A stretch of DNA of 12,066 nucleotides from CAUSKK01 sp963533935. GTDB taxonomy: Bacteria > Pseudomonadota > Gammaproteobacteria > Cardiobacteriales > Cardiobacteriaceae. Positions 1 through 5,850 of this stretch are shown here, piece by piece. The stretch is taken from assembly GCA_963533935.1 (NCBI GenBank), contig CAUSQL010000041.1, forward strand, positions 1-12,066, read 5' to 3'. Position 1 is the first letter of the stretch. Every line of letters starts with the position of its first letter. A program made the translations under genes and the position numbers. The notes under the pieces are model-generated. The model had not been told where the DNA came from. It did no database searches and saw nothing but the letters and a program-made list of their open reading frames with translations.

Positions 1-7
1 CTTCATT

Positions 8-80
8 TCCCGAATAGCTCAGTCGGTAGAGCAAATGACTGTTAATCATTGGGTCGGCGGTTCGAGCCCGTCTTCGGGAG
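8..80 (+). tRNA. tRNA-Asn (anticodon GTT)
   Basis: The sequence folds as a complete cloverleaf. The acceptor arms TCCCGAA (8-14) and TTCGGGA (73-79) pair perfectly. The anticodon stem AATGA/TCATT (34-38, 46-50) is almost all A-U and encloses the loop CTGTTAA with anticodon GTT at 41-43. The T stem GGCGG/CCGTC (56-60, 68-72, one G-U) encloses TTCGAGC. The base at the discriminator position (80) is G, as expected for asparagine tRNAs. The sequence continues CTTTC, so the 3' CCA is not encoded and must be added by a nucleotidyltransferase. Confidence 0.96.
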
Positions 81-87
81 CTTTCTT

Positions 88-117
88 AAAATACCCTCAT
101 TTGAGGGTATTTTTTTA
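88..117 (+). terminator. Intrinsic terminator of the tRNA transcript
   Basis: The stem ATACCCTC (91-98) pairs with GAGGGTAT (103-110) around an ATTT loop. A flanking AAA/TTT extends the stem, and a run of seven T follows. It lies 8 nt past the tRNA end, so it most likely ends the tRNA transcript. The preceding A run means it could also work on the opposite strand. Confidence 0.9.
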
Positions 118-141
118 TATCTAAATTCTTTATGCTTGAAT

Positions 142-190
142 TTACAAACGGATGGGCGCTTCCCCTGCTTGTAAAGGAAGCGCCGCGACA
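142..190. repeat. Stop-abutting palindrome family, copy 1 (internally shortened)
   Basis: The left arm (142-168) reads TTTACAAACGGATGGGCGC and continues TTCCCCTG, matching the family consensus. The right arm is short: GGAAGCGCC (176-184) pairs with GGCGCTTCC (155-163) around a 12-nt loop. The AT-rich middle of the full copies and most of the outer right arm are missing or altered. It ends 1 nt from the stop codon (192-194) of the minus-strand secreted-protein gene. It could form the 3' end of that transcript. Confidence 0.8.
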
Positions 191-191
191 A

Positions 192-1061
192 TTATTTACT
201 TGAACTGTTCAGTAAGTCCATGGATTCCTGGAGAATCACATTGATTTTATTAACCTTTTCCCGATCATAGTCCTGGGTACGAGCTAGAGCTTTACCCGCA
301 TTATCCCAGGCGGCTATGGGTTCTTTACCGTGAAAACGCACCAGTGGCTGCCCGTTTTCAGCAAAATAGATAATGTCATCACCCAGCGCTGCGCTTACCG
401 TGCGCTGCTGTCCGTCCAGAATAAACATATTCTCATCGCTCAGACTGATTACCACCTGCGGTTTACCGTTCTTAAAGAATATTTGCCAGAGTTTGTCCTT
501 GGGCTGGGCCGCTTCAAAATAATCCAGCTGCGTGGGGCGATTAAATTGGCCCAGCCAGAGATTTTTGCCGTCCCGAAATTCGGCAATTTGCAGCAGCTTG
601 CCGTCCTTGGCGAAGGCGGCAATGCGTCCTTCAGCACTGTTGGCGTTAAAGTTTTTTTCCTGGCCGGCGCGCACAACGAAGGGAGCACTTTGTGCCTTAG
701 AATTGTCGCCATAGAAATCCTGGACCACCGGGCGCCCCTGGTCGTCCTGGCCGAGGATTTCCCTGTAAAAACCGTCCTTTTGGGCCTTGTCCGTTAGCTT
801 GCCCTGATGGTCAAAGTAAAACACCTCTTTTTTATCGGCCGCCTTGAATTTCAGGTCGCTCTGGTAATTGTCCCGGGTCAGTTCTGCCACATTGGCGGGT
901 AGATTTTTAAATTCATAGCCCAATTCCTGTACCGTAACGTAAGCTTTTCCTGGATTTGCCTGGGAAAAGCTGCTTTTAATGCGGTCAAATAATTTATTTT
1001 CCTGACTAAATCCACTGGCACTGAATAAGAACAAAATAATTAGGGATAACTTTCTTGTCAT
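192..1061 (-). CDS. Secreted protein of unknown function with MORN-like repeats
   Basis: I do not recognise this 289-residue protein. Residues 1-19 form a Sec signal peptide: MTRK, a hydrophobic LSLIILFLF core, then a small-residue stretch. No lipobox cysteine is present, so it is probably periplasmic or released. The mature part repeats a loose pattern of an aromatic pair, then N/D-G-K/Q, then a short strand: YFDHQGKL (82-89), AFAKDGKLLQ (149-158), FFKNGKPQVV (195-204) and YFAENGQPLVRF (232-243). This resembles the degenerate MORN/YwqK-type repeats of secreted beta-rich proteins, but that is only a pattern likeness. The start is supported by AGGAA 7 nt upstream. It follows the terminator of the DUF882 gene, so it probably has its own promoter in 1062-1113. 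A family palindrome follows its stop. Confidence 0.85.
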   Translation of the reverse strand: MTRKLSLIILFLFSASGFSQENKLFDRIKSSFSQANPGKAYVTVQELGYEFKNLPANVAELTRDNYQSDLKFKAADKKEVFYFDHQGKLTDKAQKDGFYREILGQDDQGRPVVQDFYGDNSKAQSAPFVVRAGQEKNFNANSAEGRIAAFAKDGKLLQIAEFRDGKNLWLGQFNRPTQLDYFEAAQPKDKLWQIFFKNGKPQVVISLSDENMFILDGQQRTVSAALGDDIIYFAENGQPLVRFHGKEPIAAWDNAGKALARTQDYDREKVNKINVILQESMDLLNSSSK

Positions 1062-1113
1062 ATAAATTCCTGATTGATTTTATTTAGAGTTTTTCTTGAT
1101 AAAAGCTAAAAGC

Positions 1114-1134
1114 AAAAAAGCGCCCAGAGGGCGC
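1114..1134 (-). terminator. Intrinsic terminator after the DUF882 peptidase gene
   Basis: Read on the minus strand, GCGCCC-TCT-GGGCGC (1134-1120) is a six-pair GC stem with a 3-nt loop. It is followed at once by TTTTTT (1119-1114). It begins 42 nt past the stop of the DUF882 gene. It separates that transcript from the downstream secreted-protein gene. Confidence 0.92.
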
Positions 1135-1176
1135 AAGGAAATTTAATTATGAAAAAAATCGTTCTGGCATGGCAGC

Positions 1177-1809
1177 TTAGTAGCGCCACTCCCGCACGTC
1201 GGCGCAGTCCACATGTACGAAGGTAGAGCCGGTGCCAATGCCGCCGCCGCGCAGCTGGCGGGCAATGCCGGCCAGTTGGCGACCCGAGTAGCCCTTAACG
1301 GAAATATCCGCTGCCCAGGCGCGCATGTGGTAGCTGTTTTTACCCACATTGCGGCTCTTGCTGCGCAGCATGGCGTTGGTTTTGGGAGAGCGATAACCGC
1401 TAAGCAACTGTAATTCCTGGTTGCCGGTATTGGTTTGAATGTAATGCAATATGTTCAGCAGGTGCACATTGACTTCCTTAACGGTGTCCTGGCGGAAATC
1501 ACGGAAGAATGAGCTAATTTCAGCGATGGATTCGGGGATATAGCCGTAGTCGGGCGTCCAGTAGGCGTTGGTGATTACTTCACCGGTGTGCGGATTACGT
1601 AGGCGTAGGGTGCGTGCTTGACTGCTGGCGGCGGCGGCCCACTGTTGGGGAAGAATTAGACCGGCCGTGGCCACTAGGGCGCCGCGTCCTAAAAAACGGC
1701 GACGGGCCGGATTGGAGACCATCTGCCGCTGGTGGCTACAGCAGGGACAGTCTTCGCTGTGTTCAAATGTTTTAATTACCTCGGAATGGTTATCGCTGAA
1801 GATACTCAT
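1177..1809 (-). CDS. Tat-exported DUF882 / MepK (YcbK)-type murein endopeptidase
   Basis: The 210-residue protein belongs to the DUF882 group of M15-like zinc peptidases. The studied member, MepK of E. coli, cleaves cell-wall cross-links in the periplasm. Visible motifs are SGYRSPKTN (137-145), the metal-site pattern SYHMRAWAAD (159-168) giving His161 and Asp168, and FVHVD (197-201) giving His199. Residues 36-60 carry a twin-arginine signal, RRRFLGRGALVATAGL followed by an AAA stretch, so it should be exported folded. An unusual 35-residue extension precedes the twin arginines and contains CPCCSH (21-26). The start is supported by GAGGTAA 3 nt upstream. An internal Met30 would give a more ordinary Tat signal but has a poor ribosome site. 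A strong terminator follows the gene, so it may be monocistronic. Confidence 0.9.
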   Translation of the reverse strand: MSIFSDNHSEVIKTFEHSEDCPCCSHQRQMVSNPARRRFLGRGALVATAGLILPQQWAAAASSQARTLRLRNPHTGEVITNAYWTPDYGYIPESIAEISSFFRDFRQDTVKEVNVHLLNILHYIQTNTGNQELQLLSGYRSPKTNAMLRSKSRNVGKNSYHMRAWAADISVKGYSGRQLAGIARQLRGGGIGTGSTFVHVDCADVREWRY

Positions 1810-2011
1810 TGCTTACCTCAAAAATAAAGAATTAAAGAAAACGCCTCCCGTGCGTTAGCCAATTAATTAACGTTTTTTAGCCAAAAAACGGGGCAAATAA
1901 TAAGCAAAGCATTGGGCTAAATCAAGGGATAAACCTTTATTTAGAAAGATTTATCCATTTATTACTTGTTGTTTTTCTACGACGAAAATATTCCTTTTAC
2001 AACAAATAAAA
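1810..2011. other. AT-rich gap between glmU and the DUF882 gene, with two inverted repeats
   Basis: This 202-bp stretch has no gene. It contains a hairpin GGATAAAcCTTT/AAAGaTTTATCC (1927-1956, loop ATTTAG) and a looser inverted repeat TTGTTGT/ACAACAA (1966-1972, 1999-2005). Either could lie in the 3' end of the glmU transcript. Neither has the T-run expected of an intrinsic terminator on the minus strand. The promoter of the DUF882 gene is probably here, but I see no convincing -35/-10 pair. Confidence 0.55.
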
Positions 2012-3376
2012 TTACTTGTCCTTTTTCACCGGACGTGGCCAGCTGCTCCGCTCCCGATATTCACCAACAGTCAGGGCAAGTACTTGATTTTTAACGTCTT
2101 TTCTTATTACCGACCCGGCGCCCACCGTGGCACCGTCGCCAATGGTCAATGGTGCTACTAAAGCACTATTTGAACCAATAAATACATCGTCACCAATATT
2201 TGTATTAAATTTATTGGCGCCATCGTAATTACAGGTAATTGTTCCCGCACCAATATTGACATTTTTCCCTACAGTGGAATCACCCATATAGGAAAGATGA
2301 TTAATTTTTGAGCCATCGCCAATTACCACTTCCTTTAATTCCACGAAATTGCCAATTTTCACCCGGTCAGCCACCACACAATTGGGCCGAATGCGGGCAA
2401 AGGGCCCCACGGCGCAATGCTCACCCATGATGACCCCCTCCACCCGCGAGTGGCTCAAAATGCGGGAACCGGCGCCAATGCTGCAATCACTCAGCACGCA
2501 GTTACTCTCAATGTAAACACCGTTGCCCAGCACCACATCGCCACGGAAAATCACATTGGGCTCAATGTAAACGTCCCGCCCGACGGTCAGATGGCCGAGA
2601 ATATCAACCCGCTTGGGGTCCTGCAGGCTGACGCCCTGTTCCATGAGCGCAAGGGCCCGCCGTTCACGAATGGCCGCCTCCAGCTCCGCCAGCTGCATAC
2701 GGTCATTGACCCCCTGCACTTCCCAGGGCTTTTCGGAAATGAGCGCTTCCACCTGCCACTGATTTTTTACCGCGAGGGCCACCAGCTCGGTGAGATAGAA
2801 CTCCTTCTGCAGATTGTCATTGCTCAGCAGCGGCAGCAATTCCTGTAGCAACGAGCCGCGGGCCACCATGATGCCGGTCATGATTTCCTTAACCAGCAGC
2901 ACGGACTCGTCGGCGTCCTTATCTTCAACGATGGCAATGACCTTGCCATTGCTGGCCCGCACCACCCGGCCGTAGCCCTTGGGATTGTCCACCATGGCGC
3001 TGAGCAGGGTCAGGTCATTCTTTTCTGCCGTTTCCATGATGGCGCTAATGGTATTCAGGCTAATCATCGGGGTATCGCCGTAGAGAATCAGCACCAGCTC
3101 ATCGCTGCGCACCTGGGGCAGGGCTTGCTGCACCGCGTGGCCGGTGCCCATTTGCTCCCTTTGTTCAATCCACATCAACTTGGGATAGTCCTCCGCCAGG
3201 GCCTTTTTTAATAAATCGCCCTGGTGGCCGTAGATGAGCGCCTGCCGCGTATCCAATTTGGCCAATTTATCCAGCAGATGGCTAATCATTGGCTTGCCGG
3301 CGAGCTGTTGCAGCACCTTGGGCTGGTCCGAATTCATTCTTTTGCCCTGGCCGGCGGCAAGAATTAGGGTAAGCAT
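2012..3376 (-). CDS. glmU: Bifunctional GlmU: GlcNAc-1-P uridyltransferase / glucosamine-1-P acetyltransferase
   Basis: This enzyme makes UDP-N-acetylglucosamine, the precursor of peptidoglycan and lipid A, in the cytoplasm. It acetylates glucosamine-1-phosphate and then transfers UMP from UTP. The 454 residues match the usual length. The N-terminal half has the nucleotidyltransferase signature LAAGQGKRM (residues 5-13), PKVLQQLAGKPM and YGDTPM. The C-terminal half is a left-handed beta-helix of hexapeptide repeats with the acetyltransferase-site segments NHLSYMGDS and NIGAGTITCNYDG. I choose ATG at 3376, which has a perfect AGGAGG 4 nt upstream. The longer frame begins at a TTG, and this Shine-Dalgarno sequence would then lie inside the coding region. 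The gene is on its own here, separated from dksA by 213 bp including a palindrome. Confidence 0.97.
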   Translation of the reverse strand: MLTLILAAGQGKRMNSDQPKVLQQLAGKPMISHLLDKLAKLDTRQALIYGHQGDLLKKALAEDYPKLMWIEQREQMGTGHAVQQALPQVRSDELVLILYGDTPMISLNTISAIMETAEKNDLTLLSAMVDNPKGYGRVVRASNGKVIAIVEDKDADESVLLVKEIMTGIMVARGSLLQELLPLLSNDNLQKEFYLTELVALAVKNQWQVEALISEKPWEVQGVNDRMQLAELEAAIRERRALALMEQGVSLQDPKRVDILGHLTVGRDVYIEPNVIFRGDVVLGNGVYIESNCVLSDCSIGAGSRILSHSRVEGVIMGEHCAVGPFARIRPNCVVADRVKIGNFVELKEVVIGDGSKINHLSYMGDSTVGKNVNIGAGTITCNYDGANKFNTNIGDDVFIGSNSALVAPLTIGDGATVGAGSVIRKDVKNQVLALTVGEYRERSSWPRPVKKDK

Positions 3377-3380
3377 TAAT

Positions 3381-3386
3381 CCTCCT
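3381..3386 (-). promoter_or_regulatory. Shine-Dalgarno site fixing the glmU start
   Basis: On the minus strand this reads AGGAGG, 4 nt before the ATG at 3376. It is the strongest ribosome site in the window and rules against the upstream TTG at 3397 as the start. Confidence 0.85.
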
Positions 3387-3445
3387 AAATTATTCAATGC
3401 ATGGCCTAATTATCTATGAACGGCGGCGGCCATTCGGGAAATTTA

Positions 3446-3483
3446 TGGCCCGCTGCGGCCAGCGGCAACGTGGGTTGCGCTGG
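3446..3483 (-). other. Overlapping hairpins upstream of glmU
   Basis: Two GC-rich foldings compete. CCGCTG/CAGCGG (3450-3455, 3460-3465) forms a 6-bp hairpin with loop CGGC. CCAGC-g-GCAAC/GTTGC-GCTGG (3459-3469, 3474-3483) forms a 10-bp hairpin with a bulged G. They share bases and cannot coexist. They lie 70-107 nt before the glmU start and would be in its leader if transcription begins upstream. No T-run follows, so I do not call an attenuator. Confidence 0.35.
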
Positions 3484-3506
3484 TAACTAAATTAATGGAC
3501 TGTTTA

Positions 3507-3582
3507 TACAAACAGACGGGCGCTTCCCCTGTACGTAAAAATAGCTATTTTTACGTACAGGGGAAGCGCCCGTCTGTTGGTA
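3507..3582. repeat. Stop-abutting palindrome family, copy 2 (near-perfect)
   Basis: The centre is between 3544 and 3545. Positions 3511-3578 are a perfect 68-bp palindrome (34-bp arms). One A-G mismatch (3510/3579) lies before three more pairs out to 3507/3582. From outside in, the arm reads TACAAACAGACGGGCGC, then TTCCCCTGTACG, then TAAAAATAG to the centre. It starts 7 nt past the dksA stop codon (3590-3592) on the transcribed strand. The transcript would form a very long hairpin at the dksA 3' end. A smaller competing hairpin, CTGTTT/AAACAG (3500-3505, 3510-3515), overlaps its outer edge. Confidence 0.92.
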
Positions 3583-3589
3583 AATTAAA

Positions 3590-3997
3590 TCAACGCAGGT
3601 ATTTCTTCTCCTGGCGCTCGGCGATTTCCTTGCAGTCGATGCACAGTTCCGCCGTCGGCCGCGCCTCTAGCCGCCCGAGGCCGATTTCCTCGCCGCAGCT
3701 CTCGCACCAGCCGAACTCGTCGCGCTTAATGCGCTGCAGCGCCGCCTCAATCTTCGCCAGCATTTTCCGCTCCCGGTCGCGGGCGCGCAGCTCCAGGGAA
3801 AATTCCTCCTCCATGGTGGCCCGGTCGTTTAAATCGGCGGTGGTATTCTGATTACTCTCGCTGATGTGTTCCCGGGTGCGTTGGCCCTCGGCCAGTATTT
3901 CTGCCCGCCACTGCTCCAACATTTCCTTAAAGTGGGCCCGCTGGCTCACGCTCATATATTCTTCTTCCGCCGCCTTGTCTATTTTCCCTTTATCCAT
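3590..3997 (-). CDS. dksA: RNA polymerase-binding stringent response factor DksA
   Basis: DksA binds the RNA polymerase secondary channel and acts with ppGpp to retune rRNA and amino-acid promoters. The 135-residue product is shorter at the N-terminus than the 151-residue E. coli protein but has all core parts. These are EYMSVSQRAHFK (13-24), the coiled-coil tip motif DLNDRA (55-60, the family DxxDxA), EEEFSLELRARDRERKM (63-79), and a complete four-cysteine zinc site CESC (98-101) / CIDC (119-122). The start ATG at 3997 has AAGGAAA just upstream; an open frame continues further upstream but overlaps znuB. It lies 29 bp after the znuB-like permease in the same direction, so the two are probably co-transcribed. 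Intact cysteines make it a zinc-binding DksA, not the cysteine-poor type made under zinc limitation. Confidence 0.96.
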   Translation of the reverse strand: MDKGKIDKAAEEEYMSVSQRAHFKEMLEQWRAEILAEGQRTREHISESNQNTTADLNDRATMEEEFSLELRARDRERKMLAKIEAALQRIKRDEFGWCESCGEEIGLGRLEARPTAELCIDCKEIAERQEKKYLR

Positions 3998-4026
3998 GTG
4001 ATTTCCTTTGTAAAAAAGGGCGCATT

Positions 4027-4830
4027 TTATCTTTTTCCACGAAAAAACGTATAAAAAACGCTGGAAAAATAACAAAAGCCCGCCAGCACAATGATGGCAG
4101 GGGCCAGGGCCAGGTCCCACTGCCAGGCCAGGGCCGTGCCCAAACTGGCGGAAAAAATGGCGATGAGTAGGGCGAAGAGGGCGCTCTGCTCCGGACTTTG
4201 TGCGAGGCGATTGGCGGCGTTGGCGGGAATAATCAGCAGCGCCACCACCAGCAGCAGGCCGAAGTACTGCACCATGCAGCCGATGTAGCCGCCCAGCACC
4301 AGCAAATAGGCCAGGTCCAGATAGCGGGCGTTGGGGCTTTCGCCGTAGGCCATGGCCGGATTAAGGGTTAAAAGAATCAGCGGCTTCCATAGGAAAAATA
4401 GGGCGGCCAGGGTGGCGAGGCTGACGAGAAAAATGGCCAGCAAATCCGTGGCGGTGGTGGCGAGAATGTCGCCGTAGAGATAGCTAAGCAGGTCGCTGCG
4501 CACGTTTTCCAGCCGGGTGATCAGAATGAGGCCGAGGGCGAGGAAAATATGCGCCAGGCTACCGAGAATATTGCTGGGATTGTCCTGCTCCTGGCGCTGG
4601 AGGAAATAGAGCAGGCCGATGAGCAGCGCGGTAACGAGCCAGATGCCCAGGGTCATGGGGAAATGCAGGTACAGGCTCAGGGCAATGCCCAGCAGGGACG
4701 CGTGGGATAGGGCTTCACCGAAGTAAACCAGCCGGCGCCAGCCCAGTAGACAGCCCAGGGGCGCGGCGGCCAGGGCGGCACTGAGGGCACAGAGCCAGGG
4801 AATGAGCACGAAATTAATGAGGGTATTCAT
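4027..4830 (-). CDS. znuB: ABC-3 family metal permease, ZnuB-like
   Basis: This 267-residue polytopic inner-membrane protein has about seven to eight hydrophobic segments, consistent with the ZnuB/MntB permease family (E. coli ZnuB has 261 residues). It would form the channel for zinc imported with a binding protein (ZnuA) and ATPase (ZnuC). Family marks are WRRLVYFGEALSHASLLG (31-48), SYLYGDILA (116-124) and LLLVVALLIIPANAANRLA (192-210). Metal specificity cannot be read from this, so manganese or iron remain possible. Neither a binding protein nor an ATPase gene adjoins it. A Nudix gene lies upstream and dksA 29 bp downstream. The start ATG lacks a clear Shine-Dalgarno sequence. I found no convincing Zur operator in the 43 bp between its start and the upstream palindrome. 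Confidence 0.88.
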   Translation of the reverse strand: MNTLINFVLIPWLCALSAALAAAPLGCLLGWRRLVYFGEALSHASLLGIALSLYLHFPMTLGIWLVTALLIGLLYFLQRQEQDNPSNILGSLAHIFLALGLILITRLENVRSDLLSYLYGDILATTATDLLAIFLVSLATLAALFFLWKPLILLTLNPAMAYGESPNARYLDLAYLLVLGGYIGCMVQYFGLLLVVALLIIPANAANRLAQSPEQSALFALLIAIFSASLGTALAWQWDLALAPAIIVLAGFCYFSSVFYTFFRGKR

Positions 4831-4873
4831 GGCTAGGACAAATTATGGGCAAGGGGGAATTATGGCGGAAAAC

Positions 4874-4950
4874 TTACCGACGGACGGGCGCTTTACCTGT
4901 TTGTAAAAATAGCCTTTTTACGTACAGGTAAAGCGCCCGTCCGTCGGTAA
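4874..4950. repeat. Stop-abutting palindrome family, copy 3 (near-perfect, covarying)
   Basis: The arms 4874-4909 and 4915-4950 pair over 36 positions, with one T-T mismatch (4901/4923) and one G-U (4902/4922), around the 5-nt centre 4910-4914. From outside in, the arm reads TTACCGACGGACGGGCGC, then TTTACCTG, then the AT-rich core TAAAAATAGCCTTTTTA. It begins 7 nt past the stop codon of the Nudix gene, the same gap as at dksA. Several differences from copy 2 occur as matched pairs on both arms, so base pairing is preserved. Confidence 0.92.
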
Positions 4951-4957
4951 AATCCAG

Positions 4958-5788
4958 CTAATGCCAGCCTTGCCCCGAGCGCTGCTGGCAGTACCACTGG
5001 AAATCCGCGTCTTCTACGGAGAAATGGCCCTGGCGCAGACGGTAATCCAGCAGCACCGCCAGGGAATTCAGCTTGAACTCCGCCCAGCGCCGCCAGGCTT
5101 CGGCCGCGCTGAGCCAGATGAATTCGCTCATTTCCCCGTCGCCATTGTGCGGTGTAAAGTCCGGCGGCAGTTCCAGGTCGAAATTGAAGATGGTGTCGCG
5201 GCGCACCCCGTTTTCCGTGGCCTGGCAGTAGCTGATTAGGCCCACCGCCTTGGCCTGCCGCGTCAGTTCCTCCGGCAAATTGGCCTCTTCCCGCCCCTCC
5301 TTCAGGAGGGTTTCCCAGGGGCCCAGGCCGGCGGCCACGGCGCCGGCGGCCAGCTGGTCCAGGCAGTTGGGCGCCACGGTCTTAGTGGCGGAGCGGCGGC
5401 CGAAGCACAATTTATCGCCGCGCCAGCCATTCAAATGCACCCCGTAGGCGCGAATGCCCCAGAAGGAGGCGCTGGCCCGCTCGGTCAGGGCGATGATTTC
5501 GTCCCGTTCGCCGTAGACCGGCAGCAGCTCGTCGCGCCAGCCGCCGATTACGCCGCGTTGGCGCAGCTGCCCGTTAATTTCCGCCAGCTGTTGGCTGCGT
5601 TCTTCCACACTGGCCGGGCACTGCCATTGCAGCAGCACGTTCTTATTTTTCAGGGGGAAGCCCAGCTCGTAGAGCAGCGGCACGGAGCGGCGCAGCACGT
5701 AGCCGAAGGGGTGATTTTTAATGCACAGGGGCACGAAATCCTGTTGGCGGGCGTTGTTTAATTGCTGGAGAAATTCCTTCAGGGCCAT
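4958..5788 (-). CDS. DUF4743 / Nudix hydrolase (thiamine-pyrophosphokinase-related type)
   Basis: The 276-residue protein has an N-terminal DUF4743-like domain (about 1-115) and a C-terminal Nudix domain (about 115-260). The Nudix box is variant: LAAGAVAAGLGPWETLLKEG then REEA, giving the metal-binding Glu164, Glu167 and Glu168 (KExxEE in place of RExxEE) and Ala150 where many relatives have Gly. This architecture matches the family of yeast YJR142W and plant Nudix24-type enzymes, which hydrolyse oxidised or otherwise toxic forms of thiamine diphosphate. The substrate here is inferred from the family. The start has AAGGAA 8 nt upstream. The gene is divergent from the PAS gene across 62 bp and is followed by a family palindrome, so it is probably a single-gene transcript. 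Confidence 0.85.
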   Translation of the reverse strand: MALKEFLQQLNNARQQDFVPLCIKNHPFGYVLRRSVPLLYELGFPLKNKNVLLQWQCPASVEERSQQLAEINGQLRQRGVIGGWRDELLPVYGERDEIIALTERASASFWGIRAYGVHLNGWRGDKLCFGRRSATKTVAPNCLDQLAAGAVAAGLGPWETLLKEGREEANLPEELTRQAKAVGLISYCQATENGVRRDTIFNFDLELPPDFTPHNGDGEMSEFIWLSAAEAWRRWAEFKLNSLAVLLDYRLRQGHFSVEDADFQWYCQQRSGQGWH

Positions 5789-5850
5789 TAATTAGTTCCT
5801 TGGTATATTCTTTGCTGGAAATTCTAACGTCTATTTAATTGCGAGGAATT
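5789..5850. promoter_or_regulatory. Divergent promoter region between the Nudix and PAS genes
   Basis: All genes to the left run on the minus strand and all to the right on the plus strand. This 62-bp AT-rich gap must therefore hold the start of transcription for both sides, unless promoters lie inside the genes. It carries the Shine-Dalgarno sites AAGGAA (minus) and GAGGAA (5843-5848, plus). The candidate -10 boxes (for example TATACC on the minus strand, near 5800) lack good -35 partners, so I do not name promoters. Confidence 0.5.

Noticed and set aside
1005..1061. Lipoprotein signal in the secreted protein
   Set aside because: The signal peptide has no cysteine at or near the cleavage site.
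2417..2848. 143-codon open frame on the plus strand within glmU
   Set aside because: It lies wholly antisense to a clear glmU, lacks a ribosome site and resembles no family. It is a by-product of GC-rich codon use. The same applies to plus-strand 330-797 and minus-strand 6464-6961, 8868-9257, 10868-11410, 10911-11504 and 11559-12005.
3377..3397. Seven-residue N-terminal extension of GlmU from a TTG
   Set aside because: The AGGAGG for the internal ATG would be inside the coding region, and the ATG start aligns with known GlmU N-termini.
3998..4120. Longer DksA starting upstream at 4120
   Set aside because: It would overlap the end of the znuB-like gene and has a hydrophobic, non-DksA sequence. 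ATG 3997 has a good ribosome site.
4831..4873. Zur operator upstream of the znuB-like gene
   Set aside because: No convincing match to the gammaproteobacterial Zur palindrome is visible.
3507..4950. Copies 2 and 3 as ordinary intrinsic terminators
   Set aside because: A strong T-run directly after the GC stem is missing and the stem is about three times the usual length. They may still end transcripts, so I annotate them as repeats with that possibility.
5812..5840. Promoter TTGCTG-17-TTAATT for the PAS gene
   Set aside because: The transcription start would fall within the ribosome site of ATG 5851, so it is unlikely to serve this gene.
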